Positions 27,205-37,600 of a stretch of 64,000 bases of DNA are shown piece after piece (within the stretch, counting starts at the first letter, position 1; the number at the start of each line of letters is the position of its first letter). The translations under genes were made by a program, and so were the position numbers. The notes under the pieces were generated by a model. The model was not told the DNA's origin. It worked only from the letters and a program-made list of their open reading frames with translations, and did no database searches. Origin of the DNA: Cloacibacterium normanense (lineage in GTDB: Bacteria > Bacteroidota > Bacteroidia > Flavobacteriales > Weeksellaceae); assembly GCF_002943105.1 (NCBI RefSeq), contig NZ_PTPZ01000001.1, forward strand, positions 372,001-436,000, given 5' to 3'.

Positions 27205-27238
27205 GCAGATTCAGTGCACTAATTAAAAATACATTTGC
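27205..27238 (+). promoter_or_regulatory. Candidate promoter and operator before the methyltransferase-kinase gene
   Basis: TACATTTG (27231-27238) fits the -7 consensus. Just upstream, TGCA half-sites at 27205-27208 and 27216-27219 (11-bp period) overlap the expected -33 position and could bind the WYL regulator. Speculative. Confidence 0.35.
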
Positions 27239-27264
27239 AAAGTAATTAGAAAAGAGTTTTTTTT

Positions 27265-29730
27265 ATGGTAAATATAGTTTATTCAAATCCAGTTGATGTG
27301 TTATCTTTTAAAGTTATAGGTATTCTAAATTCATTTAGATATAACTCAAAATTCAACAATACAAGTGACTCTGTTCAGATTACATTATTATTGATATCAT
27401 TATATAAAGATGGTGTAATAAATGAAGATTCTTTTACAGATGATTTTGACTTAAATAAATTAAAATCGCTCATTGTTAATTCAGTTTTAAATTCCCAGAC
27501 TAAGGAAGCATATATTCAAATTGTTGAAACGCTTAACAATTCATTGACTAATCTTTTTAATCAACCATTTGATATATTTTTATTTCAATTTTTTCAATTA
27601 GATAGAAAGATGCTAGTTGATTATTTTCCAAGTTTTTTTGAAGATATTTTGTATAAAATTTCTAAATCTCAGGGAAGATATGCTGGTGAATTTATTCAAC
27701 CTGTTGAGTTAACACGTTTAATGTCTAGTTTAGCTGATTTAAAAAAAGATGCCAAAGTTTTTAATCCTTTTGCAGGCTTGGCTTCATTTGGTGTGTGTCT
27801 TGACAAAGAAATAGCTTATTTAGGTCAAGAAATTTCTGAGGAATCTTGGGCATTAGGAACACTTCGTCTATTAGCGCATAATAAACTTAGTCTTTCAAAT
27901 TATGTATGTGTTGATTCTACAAAGAATTGGCCTTCATCAAATGAAAAATTTGATCTAGTTATTGCTCATCCACCGTTTAATATGAAATTTGACAGAAACT
28001 ATCATAATGTAAATTCAGTTGAACAGTTTTTAATTGAAAGGGGACTGGAATCTCTCGATTCTAAGGGTAATTTAATATCTATACTACCACTGGGTTTCTT
28101 GTCTAGAGAAGGATATGAAAAGCAATTAAGAAGAGAATTGATTCAACAAGATGTATTAGATACTATTATCTCATTGCCAGGAGGATTATTATCAAATACA
28201 GGAATTCCCCTTGTGATTCTGATGCTTAACAAAAATAAGAAAAAATCAGGATTGGTTCGCTTTGTTGATGCCAGTGAATTTGTTGAAGAAAAAGATGGTC
28301 AAGGAAAGATTCTAAATGATAATAAACTCAGTGAGCTAATACATAATACTAGAGTTGATTCAGAGTTTATTAGGTTTGTGAGTAATGAACAAATCATTTC
28401 GAATAAATATAGCCTAAGCGTACCAAGATATTTTCTTAATGAAATCATTTTTGAAGAAAACGAAAGATTAGTAAAGCTAGGTGATATTCTAGAGTTAGTT
28501 AGAGGCCAAAGAGGAAACTTACCAGAATCAGGCAAATTAATTCGTATCCGTGATTTAAAAGACGATAAAGTGGATTTTACACTTGATATTTCAAATGTGG
28601 AAGAGACAGAACTGAGGAGATCTGACATTCATATTGTCTCAGAATCATGCTTACTGCTTGCTATGCGTTGGCGTTCTTTAAAGCCAACTTTTTTTGAGTT
28701 CAAAGATGAGCCTATTTTTAGAAGTCAGGATATTTTTTCATTTAAAGTTAATGAAGAAATTGTTGATAAAGCTTATTTAATCAATGAGCTTCAGTCGGAA
28801 TATGTTAATCATCAATTAGATTCCTACCGTTTAGGAGCTACTATACCTTTTATTCGACAGAAAGATTTACTTGAGGTAGTAATTAAATTACCTTCATTAG
28901 AAGAGCAGCGTGCTAAAGTTCAGGTTATTAATGAGTTATCTGATAAGATTAAAAGCTTGCAAGAAGAACGTAATGCCTTGGTTCATGGTAAGACGATAAA
29001 GCAGTTCAATGAATTTGCATCATTAAAGCATACTTTGGGAAGACCTAGACAAAATATTTTGGATTGGTCTGACAACTTGTTGGATTTTTTAACCAAGAAA
29101 AAGAACGATTTTGAAGAATTGAACAAAGTATTTTCCGATTTCTATGATATTGATATTATATCAGCCCTTAAGGAAATCAAGCGTGATGTAAACTTCATTA
29201 CAGATGTGCTTGAAAAGGGTGAAAACGGACTTGTATTGTCCGAGTACGAAAAACAAATTATTTCGCTGTCAGATATTAATAGTACCGTCAACGAACTGTC
29301 TAATAACGGCTTTCACTTCACAATAAAGAAGTTTTTATTAAAAGGTGAAAAACTCAAAGAAAGAGGCATTTATGCTAACAAAACGCTTTTCAAAACATTG
29401 CTGGATAACATTCTCACAAATGCCAATAAGTATGCATTTGATAAAAAAGCTATAGGCAACGAAGTAATTATTGAACTGACCGAAGTTGATGATTCTTTAG
29501 TAATGGAAATCAGAAATAACGGCAAACCTTTTCCGAAGAATTTTGACAGGGAGAAGTTTATAACCAAATACTCGACAGCCGATTCTAACAATGGCAGTGG
29601 TTTAGGTGGTTATGATATACACAGAATTGCTAGTGATTTTAACAACCCGGATTGGATACTTTCACTGAATGAAGACCCATTCTTTTTGGTGAAGTTCAAA
29701 TTCCAATTTCCAATAAAATTGATTAATTAA
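27265..29730 (+). CDS. N6-adenine methyltransferase-like / target-recognition / histidine-kinase fusion protein
   Basis: 821 residues with three parts. Residues about 130-385 form an HsdM-like N6 methyltransferase core (motif I FNPFAGLASFG at 166-176; IAHPPFNM at 233-240). Residues about 400-575 resemble half an HsdS: a recognition domain beginning RLVKLGDILELVRGQRG and a coiled-coil CR segment LEEQRAKVQVINELSDKI. Residues about 580-821 look like a histidine kinase: an H-box-like LKHTLGRPRQNI (His 589), N-box LLDNILTNANKYAF (712-725) and G2 box NGSGLGGYDI (776-785). Motif IV has His in place of the catalytic Asp/Asn. The next gene, 2 bp away, encodes a receiver. DNA recognition coupled to phosphorelay is inferred. 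Confidence 0.85.
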   Translation: MVNIVYSNPVDVLSFKVIGILNSFRYNSKFNNTSDSVQITLLLISLYKDGVINEDSFTDDFDLNKLKSLIVNSVLNSQTKEAYIQIVETLNNSLTNLFNQPFDIFLFQFFQLDRKMLVDYFPSFFEDILYKISKSQGRYAGEFIQPVELTRLMSSLADLKKDAKVFNPFAGLASFGVCLDKEIAYLGQEISEESWALGTLRLLAHNKLSLSNYVCVDSTKNWPSSNEKFDLVIAHPPFNMKFDRNYHNVNSVEQFLIERGLESLDSKGNLISILPLGFLSREGYEKQLRRELIQQDVLDTIISLPGGLLSNTGIPLVILMLNKNKKKSGLVRFVDASEFVEEKDGQGKILNDNKLSELIHNTRVDSEFIRFVSNEQIISNKYSLSVPRYFLNEIIFEENERLVKLGDILELVRGQRGNLPESGKLIRIRDLKDDKVDFTLDISNVEETELRRSDIHIVSESCLLLAMRWRSLKPTFFEFKDEPIFRSQDIFSFKVNEEIVDKAYLINELQSEYVNHQLDSYRLGATIPFIRQKDLLEVVIKLPSLEEQRAKVQVINELSDKIKSLQEERNALVHGKTIKQFNEFASLKHTLGRPRQNILDWSDNLLDFLTKKKNDFEELNKVFSDFYDIDIISALKEIKRDVNFITDVLEKGENGLVLSEYEKQIISLSDINSTVNELSNNGFHFTIKKFLLKGEKLKERGIYANKTLFKTLLDNILTNANKYAFDKKAIGNEVIIELTEVDDSLVMEIRNNGKPFPKNFDREKFITKYSTADSNNGSGLGGYDIHRIASDFNNPDWILSLNEDPFFLVKFKFQFPIKLIN

Positions 29731-29732
29731 TT

Positions 29733-30923
29733 ATGGAGGATATATTTTATAATATATTGTGGATAGACGATGAGCATGAAACACTCACTGGAACTAAAGG
29801 CCGTGCAAAAAGAAATGGCATAAACCTGATTCCATTCAAGTCTTTGAATAGTGGCATGGATGAATTAGAAAGGAATTATCCTTTTTATGATGGCGTGCTA
29901 TTAGACGCTAAATTTTTTGAAAATGAAGATGATGTCCAAGGAACGGAAGACACCTACAATGTGCATAGAGCCAAAGAAAGATTACTTCAAATTAAAAAGA
30001 AGTTTGAAGTATTTGTACTGACAGGGCAAGCCGAAGCTTATGAAGACAAAACCTTCAAAAAGGCCTTTACCAATGTTTACAAAAAAGGTAGTGACGAGGA
30101 AATTGACAGACTGTTTTCAGATATAAGGACTGCTGCTGCAAAACAGGAAGATACTCAAATTCGTCACAATTACAAAAGAGTGTTTGACGTATGTACAGAA
30201 AAGTATATTGGCGAGTTTGCAGGTCAAGATATTTTGAACCTACTCAAAGTCAATGATGATACAAACATTGACAATTATTTCAACGCTATTCGAAAAGTAG
30301 TCGAAGACCTTTTTATAGCATTCAATAAATTCAATTTACTGCCTTCTGAATTTGTTACACCAAGTGTCGCTTTAAATCAAACGAGTATTTTCCTTGCTGG
30401 TCAAGACCAATATGAGAATACCGACGCTGTATACAAACAACACAAGCATCTTCAAGAAACACATCTTCCGAAACAGATTGCTTCATACTTACGCAGTATT
30501 TTATCTATAACACAAGCTGGCTCACACAGGTCAGAAATTGATAATTATGTTAAGACCATAAGAACTACTTATCTTTTGAAAAGTATTTCTTTTCAACTAT
30601 TGGATGTCTTGATATGGTTTAAAATGTATGTAGATTCAAATCCTAAAAAAGAGAATTGGGTAAAAGTGGAAACAGAAACTGAGGAGGCTAAACATAACGA
30701 AGTCTACATTTGTGGTAAGGTCATCAATATTAATCCCCATAAAGGCTTCGCTTTTTTTAAACCAGATGAGGGGGGAGATAATATTTTCATACCACCACAT
30801 TTAGTTACCAATCATTCTCTTATTGAAGAATTACCTGTTCAAGTTGAAATAGAAGAATATACTCCCAATGGCACTAATCTTTTGAAAAATAGGGTAAAAT
30901 GTATTAAAAATCTAATTGATTAA
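29733..30923 (+). CDS. Response regulator with C-terminal cold-shock domain
   Basis: 396 residues. The N-terminal receiver has an acidic pair D12-D13 (LWIDDE), phospho-acceptor D58 (GVLLDAKF), T97 (FVLTGQ) and K117/K118 (VYKKGS), so it looks phosphorylatable. A helical middle region (about 140-310) has no family I recognise. The C-terminus (about 327-395) is a cold-shock/OB domain with KGFAFFKPDEGG and NIFIPPHLV, matching RNP1 and RNP2. It is almost certainly the partner of the upstream kinase fusion. Output through RNA or single-stranded DNA binding, rather than a HTH, is unusual. Confidence 0.82.
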   Translation: MEDIFYNILWIDDEHETLTGTKGRAKRNGINLIPFKSLNSGMDELERNYPFYDGVLLDAKFFENEDDVQGTEDTYNVHRAKERLLQIKKKFEVFVLTGQAEAYEDKTFKKAFTNVYKKGSDEEIDRLFSDIRTAAAKQEDTQIRHNYKRVFDVCTEKYIGEFAGQDILNLLKVNDDTNIDNYFNAIRKVVEDLFIAFNKFNLLPSEFVTPSVALNQTSIFLAGQDQYENTDAVYKQHKHLQETHLPKQIASYLRSILSITQAGSHRSEIDNYVKTIRTTYLLKSISFQLLDVLIWFKMYVDSNPKKENWVKVETETEEAKHNEVYICGKVININPHKGFAFFKPDEGGDNIFIPPHLVTNHSLIEELPVQVEIEEYTPNGTNLLKNRVKCIKNLID

Positions 30924-30998
30924 TTCTAATATAATACTTTTAATTACAATATAAAGGTTTAAATTTGACTTTATATTTATTTCGATAAATAAAAATTT

Positions 30999-32537
30999 AT
31001 GGCTAAGAAAAAACAAACGGTTGAAGAACCCTTAGAGAAACAACTCTGGAAAGCAGCGGACAAACTCCGCAAGAACATAGATGCTGCCGAATACAAGCAT
31101 ATTGTTTTAGGTCTAATCTTCCTGAAATATATTTCTGATGCTTTTGAAGAATTGTATGCAAGACTAAAAGTAGACGAAGCAAACGGAGCAGACCCCGAAG
31201 ACAAAGACGAATACAAAGCAGAAAATGTATTCTTTGTTCCGCAGGATGCCCGATGGACTTATTTGCAATCGAAAGCAAAACAACCCGAAATTGGGAAGTT
31301 TGTGGACGATGCCATGGATGCCATTGAAAAAGAAAATGCTTCCTTAAAAGGTGTTTTGCCTAAAGTATTTGCCCGACAAAATTTGGACCCGACCAGTTTG
31401 GGCGAACTCATTGACTTGGTTGGAAACATTGCCTTAGGTGATGCCAAAGCAAGAAGTGCCGATGTGCTTGGACACGTTTTTGAATATTTCTTAGGTGAGT
31501 TTGCCCTTGCAGAAGGCAAGAAAGGCGGACAGTTCTATACGCCAAGAAGCGTTGTAGAATTATTGGTTGAAATGTTGGAGCCATACAAAGGACGAGTATT
31601 TGACCCTTGTTGTGGTTCGGGTGGTATGTTTGTTCACTCTGAAAAATTTGTAACCGAACACCAAGGAAAAGTAAACGATATTTCAATTTACGGACAAGAA
31701 AGCAACCAAACCACTTGGCGTCTTGCTAAAATGAACTTGGCTATTCGTGGCATTGATAGTTCACAAGTGAAATGGAACAACGAAGGTTCTTTTTTGAACG
31801 ATGCACACAAAGACCTGAAAGCCGATTACATCATTGCCAATCCACCGTTTAACGTGAGTGATTGGGGTGGTGACTTAATGCGAACTGATGGACGTTGGCA
31901 ATACGGAACTCCGCCAACAGGCAACGCCAATTTTGCCTGGATGCAACATTTTATTTACCACTTGGCACCAAGCGGGCAAGCAGGTGTTGTATTGGCAAAA
32001 GGGGCATTGACCTCTAAAACCTCAGGCGAAGGCGACATAAGAAAAGCTTTGGTGGAAAACGGTTTCATTGATTGTATTGTAAACCTGCCTGCTAAGTTGT
32101 TTTTGAATACACAGATACCTGCTGCCTTATGGTTTATGAGCAGAAACAGGAAGAATGGCAAGTTTAGGGATAGAAGCAACGAGATTTTATTTATTGATGC
32201 CCGAAACTTAGGGCATTTGATTAACCGCAGAACCCGTGAACTTTCACAAGAAGACATTGACAAAATTACCAGCACTTATCACAATTGGAGAAACCCTGAC
32301 GGCAAGTATGAAGATGTGGCCGGCTTTTGTGCTTCTGCCCCAATAAGCAAGGTTAAGGAATTGGACTATGTGCTTACACCGGGCAGATATGTGGGCTTAC
32401 CTGATGAAGAAGACGACTTCAATTTTGCTGAACGCTTTGCATGCTTGAAAGCAGAGTTGGAAGCACAACTAAAAGAAGAAGCCCAACTCAATGAAATAAT
32501 TGCTGCTAACCTTTTAAAGATTCAAATCAATGAGTGA
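30999..32537 (+). CDS. hsdM: Type I restriction-modification methyltransferase subunit
   Basis: 512 residues: N-terminal HsdM_N helical domain ([15 protein letters not shown]), SAM motif [12 protein letters not shown] (201-211), motif IV NPPF (281-284). The intact NPPF contrasts with HPPF in the fusion protein upstream. It methylates adenine in the target site as M2S. It overlaps hsdS by 8 bp. Its GC content is higher than in the preceding two genes, suggesting a separate origin for the type I core. Confidence 0.96.
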   Translation: MAKKKQTVEEPLEKQLWKAADKLRKNIDAAEYKHIVLGLIFLKYISDAFEELYARLKVDEANGADPEDKDEYKAENVFFVPQDARWTYLQSKAKQPEIGKFVDDAMDAIEKENASLKGVLPKVFARQNLDPTSLGELIDLVGNIALGDAKARSADVLGHVFEYFLGEFALAEGKKGGQFYTPRSVVELLVEMLEPYKGRVFDPCCGSGGMFVHSEKFVTEHQGKVNDISIYGQESNQTTWRLAKMNLAIRGIDSSQVKWNNEGSFLNDAHKDLKADYIIANPPFNVSDWGGDLMRTDGRWQYGTPPTGNANFAWMQHFIYHLAPSGQAGVVLAKGALTSKTSGEGDIRKALVENGFIDCIVNLPAKLFLNTQIPAALWFMSRNRKNGKFRDRSNEILFIDARNLGHLINRRTRELSQEDIDKITSTYHNWRNPDGKYEDVAGFCASAPISKVKELDYVLTPGRYVGLPDEEDDFNFAERFACLKAELEAQLKEEAQLNEIIAANLLKIQINE

Positions 32538-33645
32538 GTGGAAGGAGTATAAGTTAGCAGATTTATGTACAAAAATTGGTAGTGGTGCGACTCCACGTGG
32601 CGGTGGTGAATCCTACAAGGAAACAGGTATTTCTTTAATTAGAAGTCAGAATGTTTTAGATTTTCAGTTTTCTTACAGTGGTTTGGCGTTTATAGATGAT
32701 GAACAAGCGGATGACTTAAAAAATGTCATAGTCAGAGAAAATGATGTTTTATTAAATATTACAGGAGACAGCGTTGCTAGAGTTTGTAAAGTTCCCAAAA
32801 AAGTCATACCAGCAAGAGTTAACCAACATGTTGCTATTATAAGAAGTGATGAGGAACGACTGAATTCAGATTTTTTATTGTACTATCTGCTTAAGCTTAA
32901 AGAACATTTACTATCGATTTCAGAGATAGGTGCAACAAGAAGAGCGATAACTAAAGGAATGATTGAAAATCTTGAAATTTCTATCCCTGAGATTACCGAA
33001 CAAACCGCCATTGCCTCCGTCCTCAGCCGTTTAGACGACAAAATAGACCTGCTGCACCGCCAAAACGCCACCTTAGAAAAAATGGCTGAAACGCTGTTTA
33101 GGCAGTGGTTTGTGGAAGAAGCTAAGGAGGAGTGGGAGGAAAAAAAATTGGGTGAGTTCTTTCCTGTCATTACAGGAAAGAAGGACGCCAATTACGCTAT
33201 TGAAGATGGTAAATATCCATTTTTTACATGTTCTCAAAAGACACTTTTGGCACCTAGCTATAGTTTTGATGGTAAAGCAATCCTGCTTGCCGGAAATGGC
33301 GATTTTAATGTAAAACGCTATAAAGGGAAATTTGAAGCTTATCAAAGAACTTATGTTTTAATTCCATATGATGAAAAGTACCATGACTTTCTCTATGTTT
33401 TAATGAAATTCTTTTTGACTCAAATCACAGAGGGGCATCAAGGTAGCGTAATCAATTTTTTAACAAAAGGAATGATTACAGATTTTAAGGTTTTATTACC
33501 AATACAATATGATGATAAATTGACCGAATTCGAAAAAATATATAAAAAGGTAGATATAAACACAAACCAAATCCGCACCCTCACGGCATTACGAGATACT
33601 TTGTTGCCGAAGTTGATGAGTGGGGAGGTAAAAGTTGAAATATAG
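32530..33645 (+). CDS. hsdS: Type I restriction-modification specificity subunit
   Basis: 371 residues with two target-recognition domains (about 1-155 and 200-330). Each is followed by a conserved helical region ([21 protein letters not shown] about 155-190, and [20 protein letters not shown] near the C-terminus). It determines the bipartite recognition sequence. No second partial hsdS or inverted repeat for phase variation is seen. The first domain is AT-rich relative to the conserved regions, as expected for exchangeable TRDs. Confidence 0.95.
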   Translation: MSEWKEYKLADLCTKIGSGATPRGGGESYKETGISLIRSQNVLDFQFSYSGLAFIDDEQADDLKNVIVRENDVLLNITGDSVARVCKVPKKVIPARVNQHVAIIRSDEERLNSDFLLYYLLKLKEHLLSISEIGATRRAITKGMIENLEISIPEITEQTAIASVLSRLDDKIDLLHRQNATLEKMAETLFRQWFVEEAKEEWEEKKLGEFFPVITGKKDANYAIEDGKYPFFTCSQKTLLAPSYSFDGKAILLAGNGDFNVKRYKGKFEAYQRTYVLIPYDEKYHDFLYVLMKFFLTQITEGHQGSVINFLTKGMITDFKVLLPIQYDDKLTEFEKIYKKVDINTNQIRTLTALRDTLLPKLMSGEVKVEI

Positions 33646-33648
33646 AAT

Positions 33649-34626
33649 ATGGCAAAACGGAGCAGAAAAATATGGAGCATAAAAACTGAACTCTTGACAA
33701 AGTCAAGAGAAGCGATGCTTTGTGCTGTTCAGATTTTTAACAATCCGAATATCATTTTCAAATCGGAAAGCTTCATTGTTCTTGCCAACATTTCATGGAC
33801 ATATCTACTTCATGCCTATTACAGAGATAATAAAATTGATTACCGATACTACGAACAAAAAGCCCAACGCAAGAAATTTGATAAAACCAAGCGTGGTGCT
33901 TTTAAATATTGGGAATTGGAAAAATGTCTGAATGACAAGAAATGCCCCATTGATAAAATTCCAAAAGCAAATTTGCTGTTCCTTATTGGTCTTAGGCATG
34001 AAATAGAGCATCAAATGACCACAAGGATTGATGATTTTCTTAGTGCAAGATTTCAAGCCTGTTGCCTCAACTACAACCATTATGTGAAAAAGCTTTTTGG
34101 TGATGAATTTGGAATAGATAAACACCTTTCCTTCTCACTTCAGTTTTCTTCAATTAGTGATTTCCATGCAAAGCAACTAAATGAATTTTCAGAATTACCT
34201 CAGAACATTGGCTCATACATCAATGATTTTGACAACTCCGTTTCTGACGATGAATTTAATAATCCGCAATACTCCTATCGTGTGTTATATGTGCCTAAGA
34301 CCGCAAATAGAAAAGGTCAAGCAGACAAGGTAATCGAATTCATTCCTGCCAACACACCCGAAGCAGAAGGTTTGAACAAAGAATATGTTTTAATAAAAGA
34401 CCGAGAAAAACCAAAATATCTTCCGAAACAGGTTGTTGACAAAATGAAATCTAAGGGCTACAAAAAATTCGGTATGCAGCGACACACTGAATTTTGGCAG
34501 AGTCTCAATGCTAAAGATGAAGCAAATGGTTTTGGCGTGAAAGTCGCAAATACTTGGTATTGGTATGAGAACTGGCTTCAAGAAGTGGAGAACTATTGCA
34601 AACAAAATGAGAATGTATTTAAGTAA
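33649..34626 (+). CDS. DUF3644 HEPN-like protein within the type I operon
   Basis: 325 residues. The N-terminal helical domain contains LIGLRHEIEH, i.e. R116-x4-H121, the R-x4-6-H signature of HEPN ribonucleases, and matches DUF3644 in architecture (KSREAMLCAVQIFNNP at the start). A second basic domain follows, with a C-terminal aromatic helix. It starts 3 bp after hsdS, and its stop overlaps the hsdR start by one base, so it is translated with the restriction genes. Inferred role: RNA cleavage as a second-line abortive response; no toxicity data are available from sequence. Confidence 0.8.
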   Translation: MAKRSRKIWSIKTELLTKSREAMLCAVQIFNNPNIIFKSESFIVLANISWTYLLHAYYRDNKIDYRYYEQKAQRKKFDKTKRGAFKYWELEKCLNDKKCPIDKIPKANLLFLIGLRHEIEHQMTTRIDDFLSARFQACCLNYNHYVKKLFGDEFGIDKHLSFSLQFSSISDFHAKQLNEFSELPQNIGSYINDFDNSVSDDEFNNPQYSYRVLYVPKTANRKGQADKVIEFIPANTPEAEGLNKEYVLIKDREKPKYLPKQVVDKMKSKGYKKFGMQRHTEFWQSLNAKDEANGFGVKVANTWYWYENWLQEVENYCKQNENVFK

Positions 34627-37600
34627 TGACAAGAATCACCGAAAATATTATAGAATCCTTTGCCATTGAGTTGCTCGATAAACTCGGTTATGAGTATATC
34701 TATGCACCCGATATTGCACCCGATGGCGAAAACCCAGAAAGGGACAGCTATACACAAGTTTTGTTATTGGGCAGGTTGCAAAATGCCGTTAAGCGAATAA
34801 ATCATAGTATTCCAGCCGATGCACAGACAGAAGCTATAAAAGAAATTCAGCGTATTGCTTCACCTGAGTTATTGGCTAATAATGAAACCTTTCATCGTCT
34901 TTTAACCGAGGGCATTCCTGTTTCAAAACGTGTGGATGGAGACGACAGGGGCGATAGAGTTTGGCTGATAGATTTTAAAAATCCGCACAACAACGAATTT
35001 GTTGTAGCCAACCAATTTACCATCATAGAAAATGGGAACAATAAACGTCCTGATGTTATTTTGTTTGTGAATGGAATTCCGTTGGTACTTATTGAATTGA
35101 AAAACGCAGCAGACGAAAACACTACCATAAATTCAGCTTTCAAACAAGTAGAAACTTATAAAACCATCATTCCAAGTCTGTTCACTTACAACGGCTTTGT
35201 GGTTATATCTGACGGTCTAGAAGCTAAAGCAGGTTCTATTTCTGCGGGTTTTAGTCGATACATGTCTTGGAAATCGGCAGACGGAAAAGCCGAAGCATCA
35301 CATTTGGTGAGTCAGTTAGAAACTTTGATTCTGGGGATGCTGAACAAAGAAACCCTGATTGACTTAATCAGGCATTTCATTGTTTTTGAAAAATCCAAAA
35401 AGGAAGATACAGAAACAGGTATCACAACCATTTCAACCGTTAAAAAATTAGCGGGTTATCATCAATACTATGCTGTAAACCGAGCAGTTGAGTCCACTTT
35501 GAGAGCAACAGGTTTTGCCGCAGAACATGAAACGCCTTTGAGCATGGTAATGGAATCTCCTGAAAGCTATGGTGTGCCCGGAGTGAAAAATCAGCCCATT
35601 GGCGACAGAAAAGGCGGTGTGGTTTGGCATACACAAGGAAGCGGAAAATCATTATCAATGGTTTTCTATACCGGGAAAATCGTTTTAGCTTTAGACAATC
35701 CAACCATACTTGTAATTACTGACCGCAACGATTTAGACGACCAACTTTTTGACACGTTTGCAGCATCCAAACAATTACTGAGACAAGAACCAGTTCAGGC
35801 AGAAGACAGAAACCAATTAAAAGAATTATTAAAAGTGGCTTCAGGCGGTGTAGTATTCGCAACCGTGCAGAAATTTCAACCCGAAGAAGGCAATGTGTAT
35901 GAATTACTCACTGACAGAAAAAACATTGTTGTAATTGCGGACGAAGCACATAGAACACAATACGGCTTTAAAGCCAAAACCATTGATGATAAAGACGAAA
36001 AGGGAAATGTAATTGGTAAGAAAATCGTTTATGGTTTTGCAAAATATATGCGAGATGCTTTGCCTAACGCAACGTATTTAGGTTTTACAGGAACACCCAT
36101 TGAAAGCACTGACGTAAACACACCAGCAGTTTTCGGAAACTACGTGGATATTTATGATATTTCACAAGCTGTTGAAGATGGTGCAACCGTTCGTATTTTC
36201 TACGAAAGCCGTTTGGCAAAAGTGAATTTGAGCGAAGAAGGAAAACAATTAGTTGATGACCTTGACGATGAACTGGAACAAGAAGATTTAACCAATACAC
36301 AAAAGGCAAAAGCCAAATGGGCACAATTAGAAGCCTTGGTGGGTAGTGAAAATCGCATTAAAAACATAGCCAAAGATATTGTTGCACACTTTAGCCAACG
36401 TCAGGAAGTGTTTGAAGGCAAAGGAATGATTGTGAGCATGAGCCGCAGAATTGCAGCTGATTTGTATCAGGCAATCATTGATTTAAAACCTGAGTGGCAT
36501 TCAGACGATTTGAATAAAGGTGTGATAAAAGTGGTAATGACTTCTGCTTCTTCTGATGGTCCTAAAATCTCAAAACATCACACAACAAAAGAGCAAAGAA
36601 GAACACTTGCCGAAAGAATGAAAAATCCTCATGACAAATTACAGTTGGTAATCGTTAGGGATATGTGGCTTACTGGTTTTGATGCACCAAGTATGCACAC
36701 CCTTTACATTGACAAACCAATGAAAGGGCATAATTTGATGCAAGCCATTGCAAGAGTAAACCGTGTTTACAAAGACAAGCCTGGTGGCCTAATTGTAGAT
36801 TATTTAGGAATTGCTTCTGATTTAAAAAAAGCATTGTCATTTTATTCTGATGCAGGTGGTAAAGGCGACCCAACTATTTTACAAGAGCAAGCTGTTCAAT
36901 TGATGTTGGAGAAATTAGAAGTGGTTTCTCAAATGTATCATGGCTTTGAATACGAAACCTATTTTGAAGCTGACACTTCAAAGAAACTATCGCTGATACT
37001 TGCAGCCGAAGAACACATTTTAGGTTTAGAAGATGGGAAGAAACGTTACATCAACGAAGTAACAGCATTATCAAAAGCCTTTGCCATTGCAATACCGCAT
37101 GACCAAGCAATGGATGCAAAAGACGAAGTTTCGTTTTTTCAAGCAGTAAAAGCAAGATTGGCAAAGTTTGACGGAACAGGTTCAGGCAGAACAGACGAAG
37201 AAATTGAAACAACCATTCGACAGGTAATCGACAAAGCTTTGGTTTCTGAACAAGTAATTGATGTTTTTGATGCAGCAGGAATTAAGAAACCTGATATTTC
37301 TATTTTATCCGAAGAGTTCTTAATGGAACTGAAAGGAATGGAACATAAAAATGTTGCTTTGGAAGTTTTGAAAAAACTCTTGAACGATGAAATAAAATCA
37401 AGAGCTAAAAAGAACTTGGTTAAGAGCCGAACATTTTTAGAAATGCTCGAAAACTCAATCAAGAAATATCACAACAAAATTCTGACAGCTGCAGAAGTAA
37501 TTGAAGAACTCATCAACCTAAGCAAGGACATTGTTGAAATGGACAATGAAGCGATACACATGGGGTTGTCAGACTTTGAATATGCTTTTTATACTGCTGT

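Noticed and set aside
32530-33645. Phase-variable hsdS
   Set aside because: No second partial hsdS, recombinase or inverted repeats near the recognition domains were seen.
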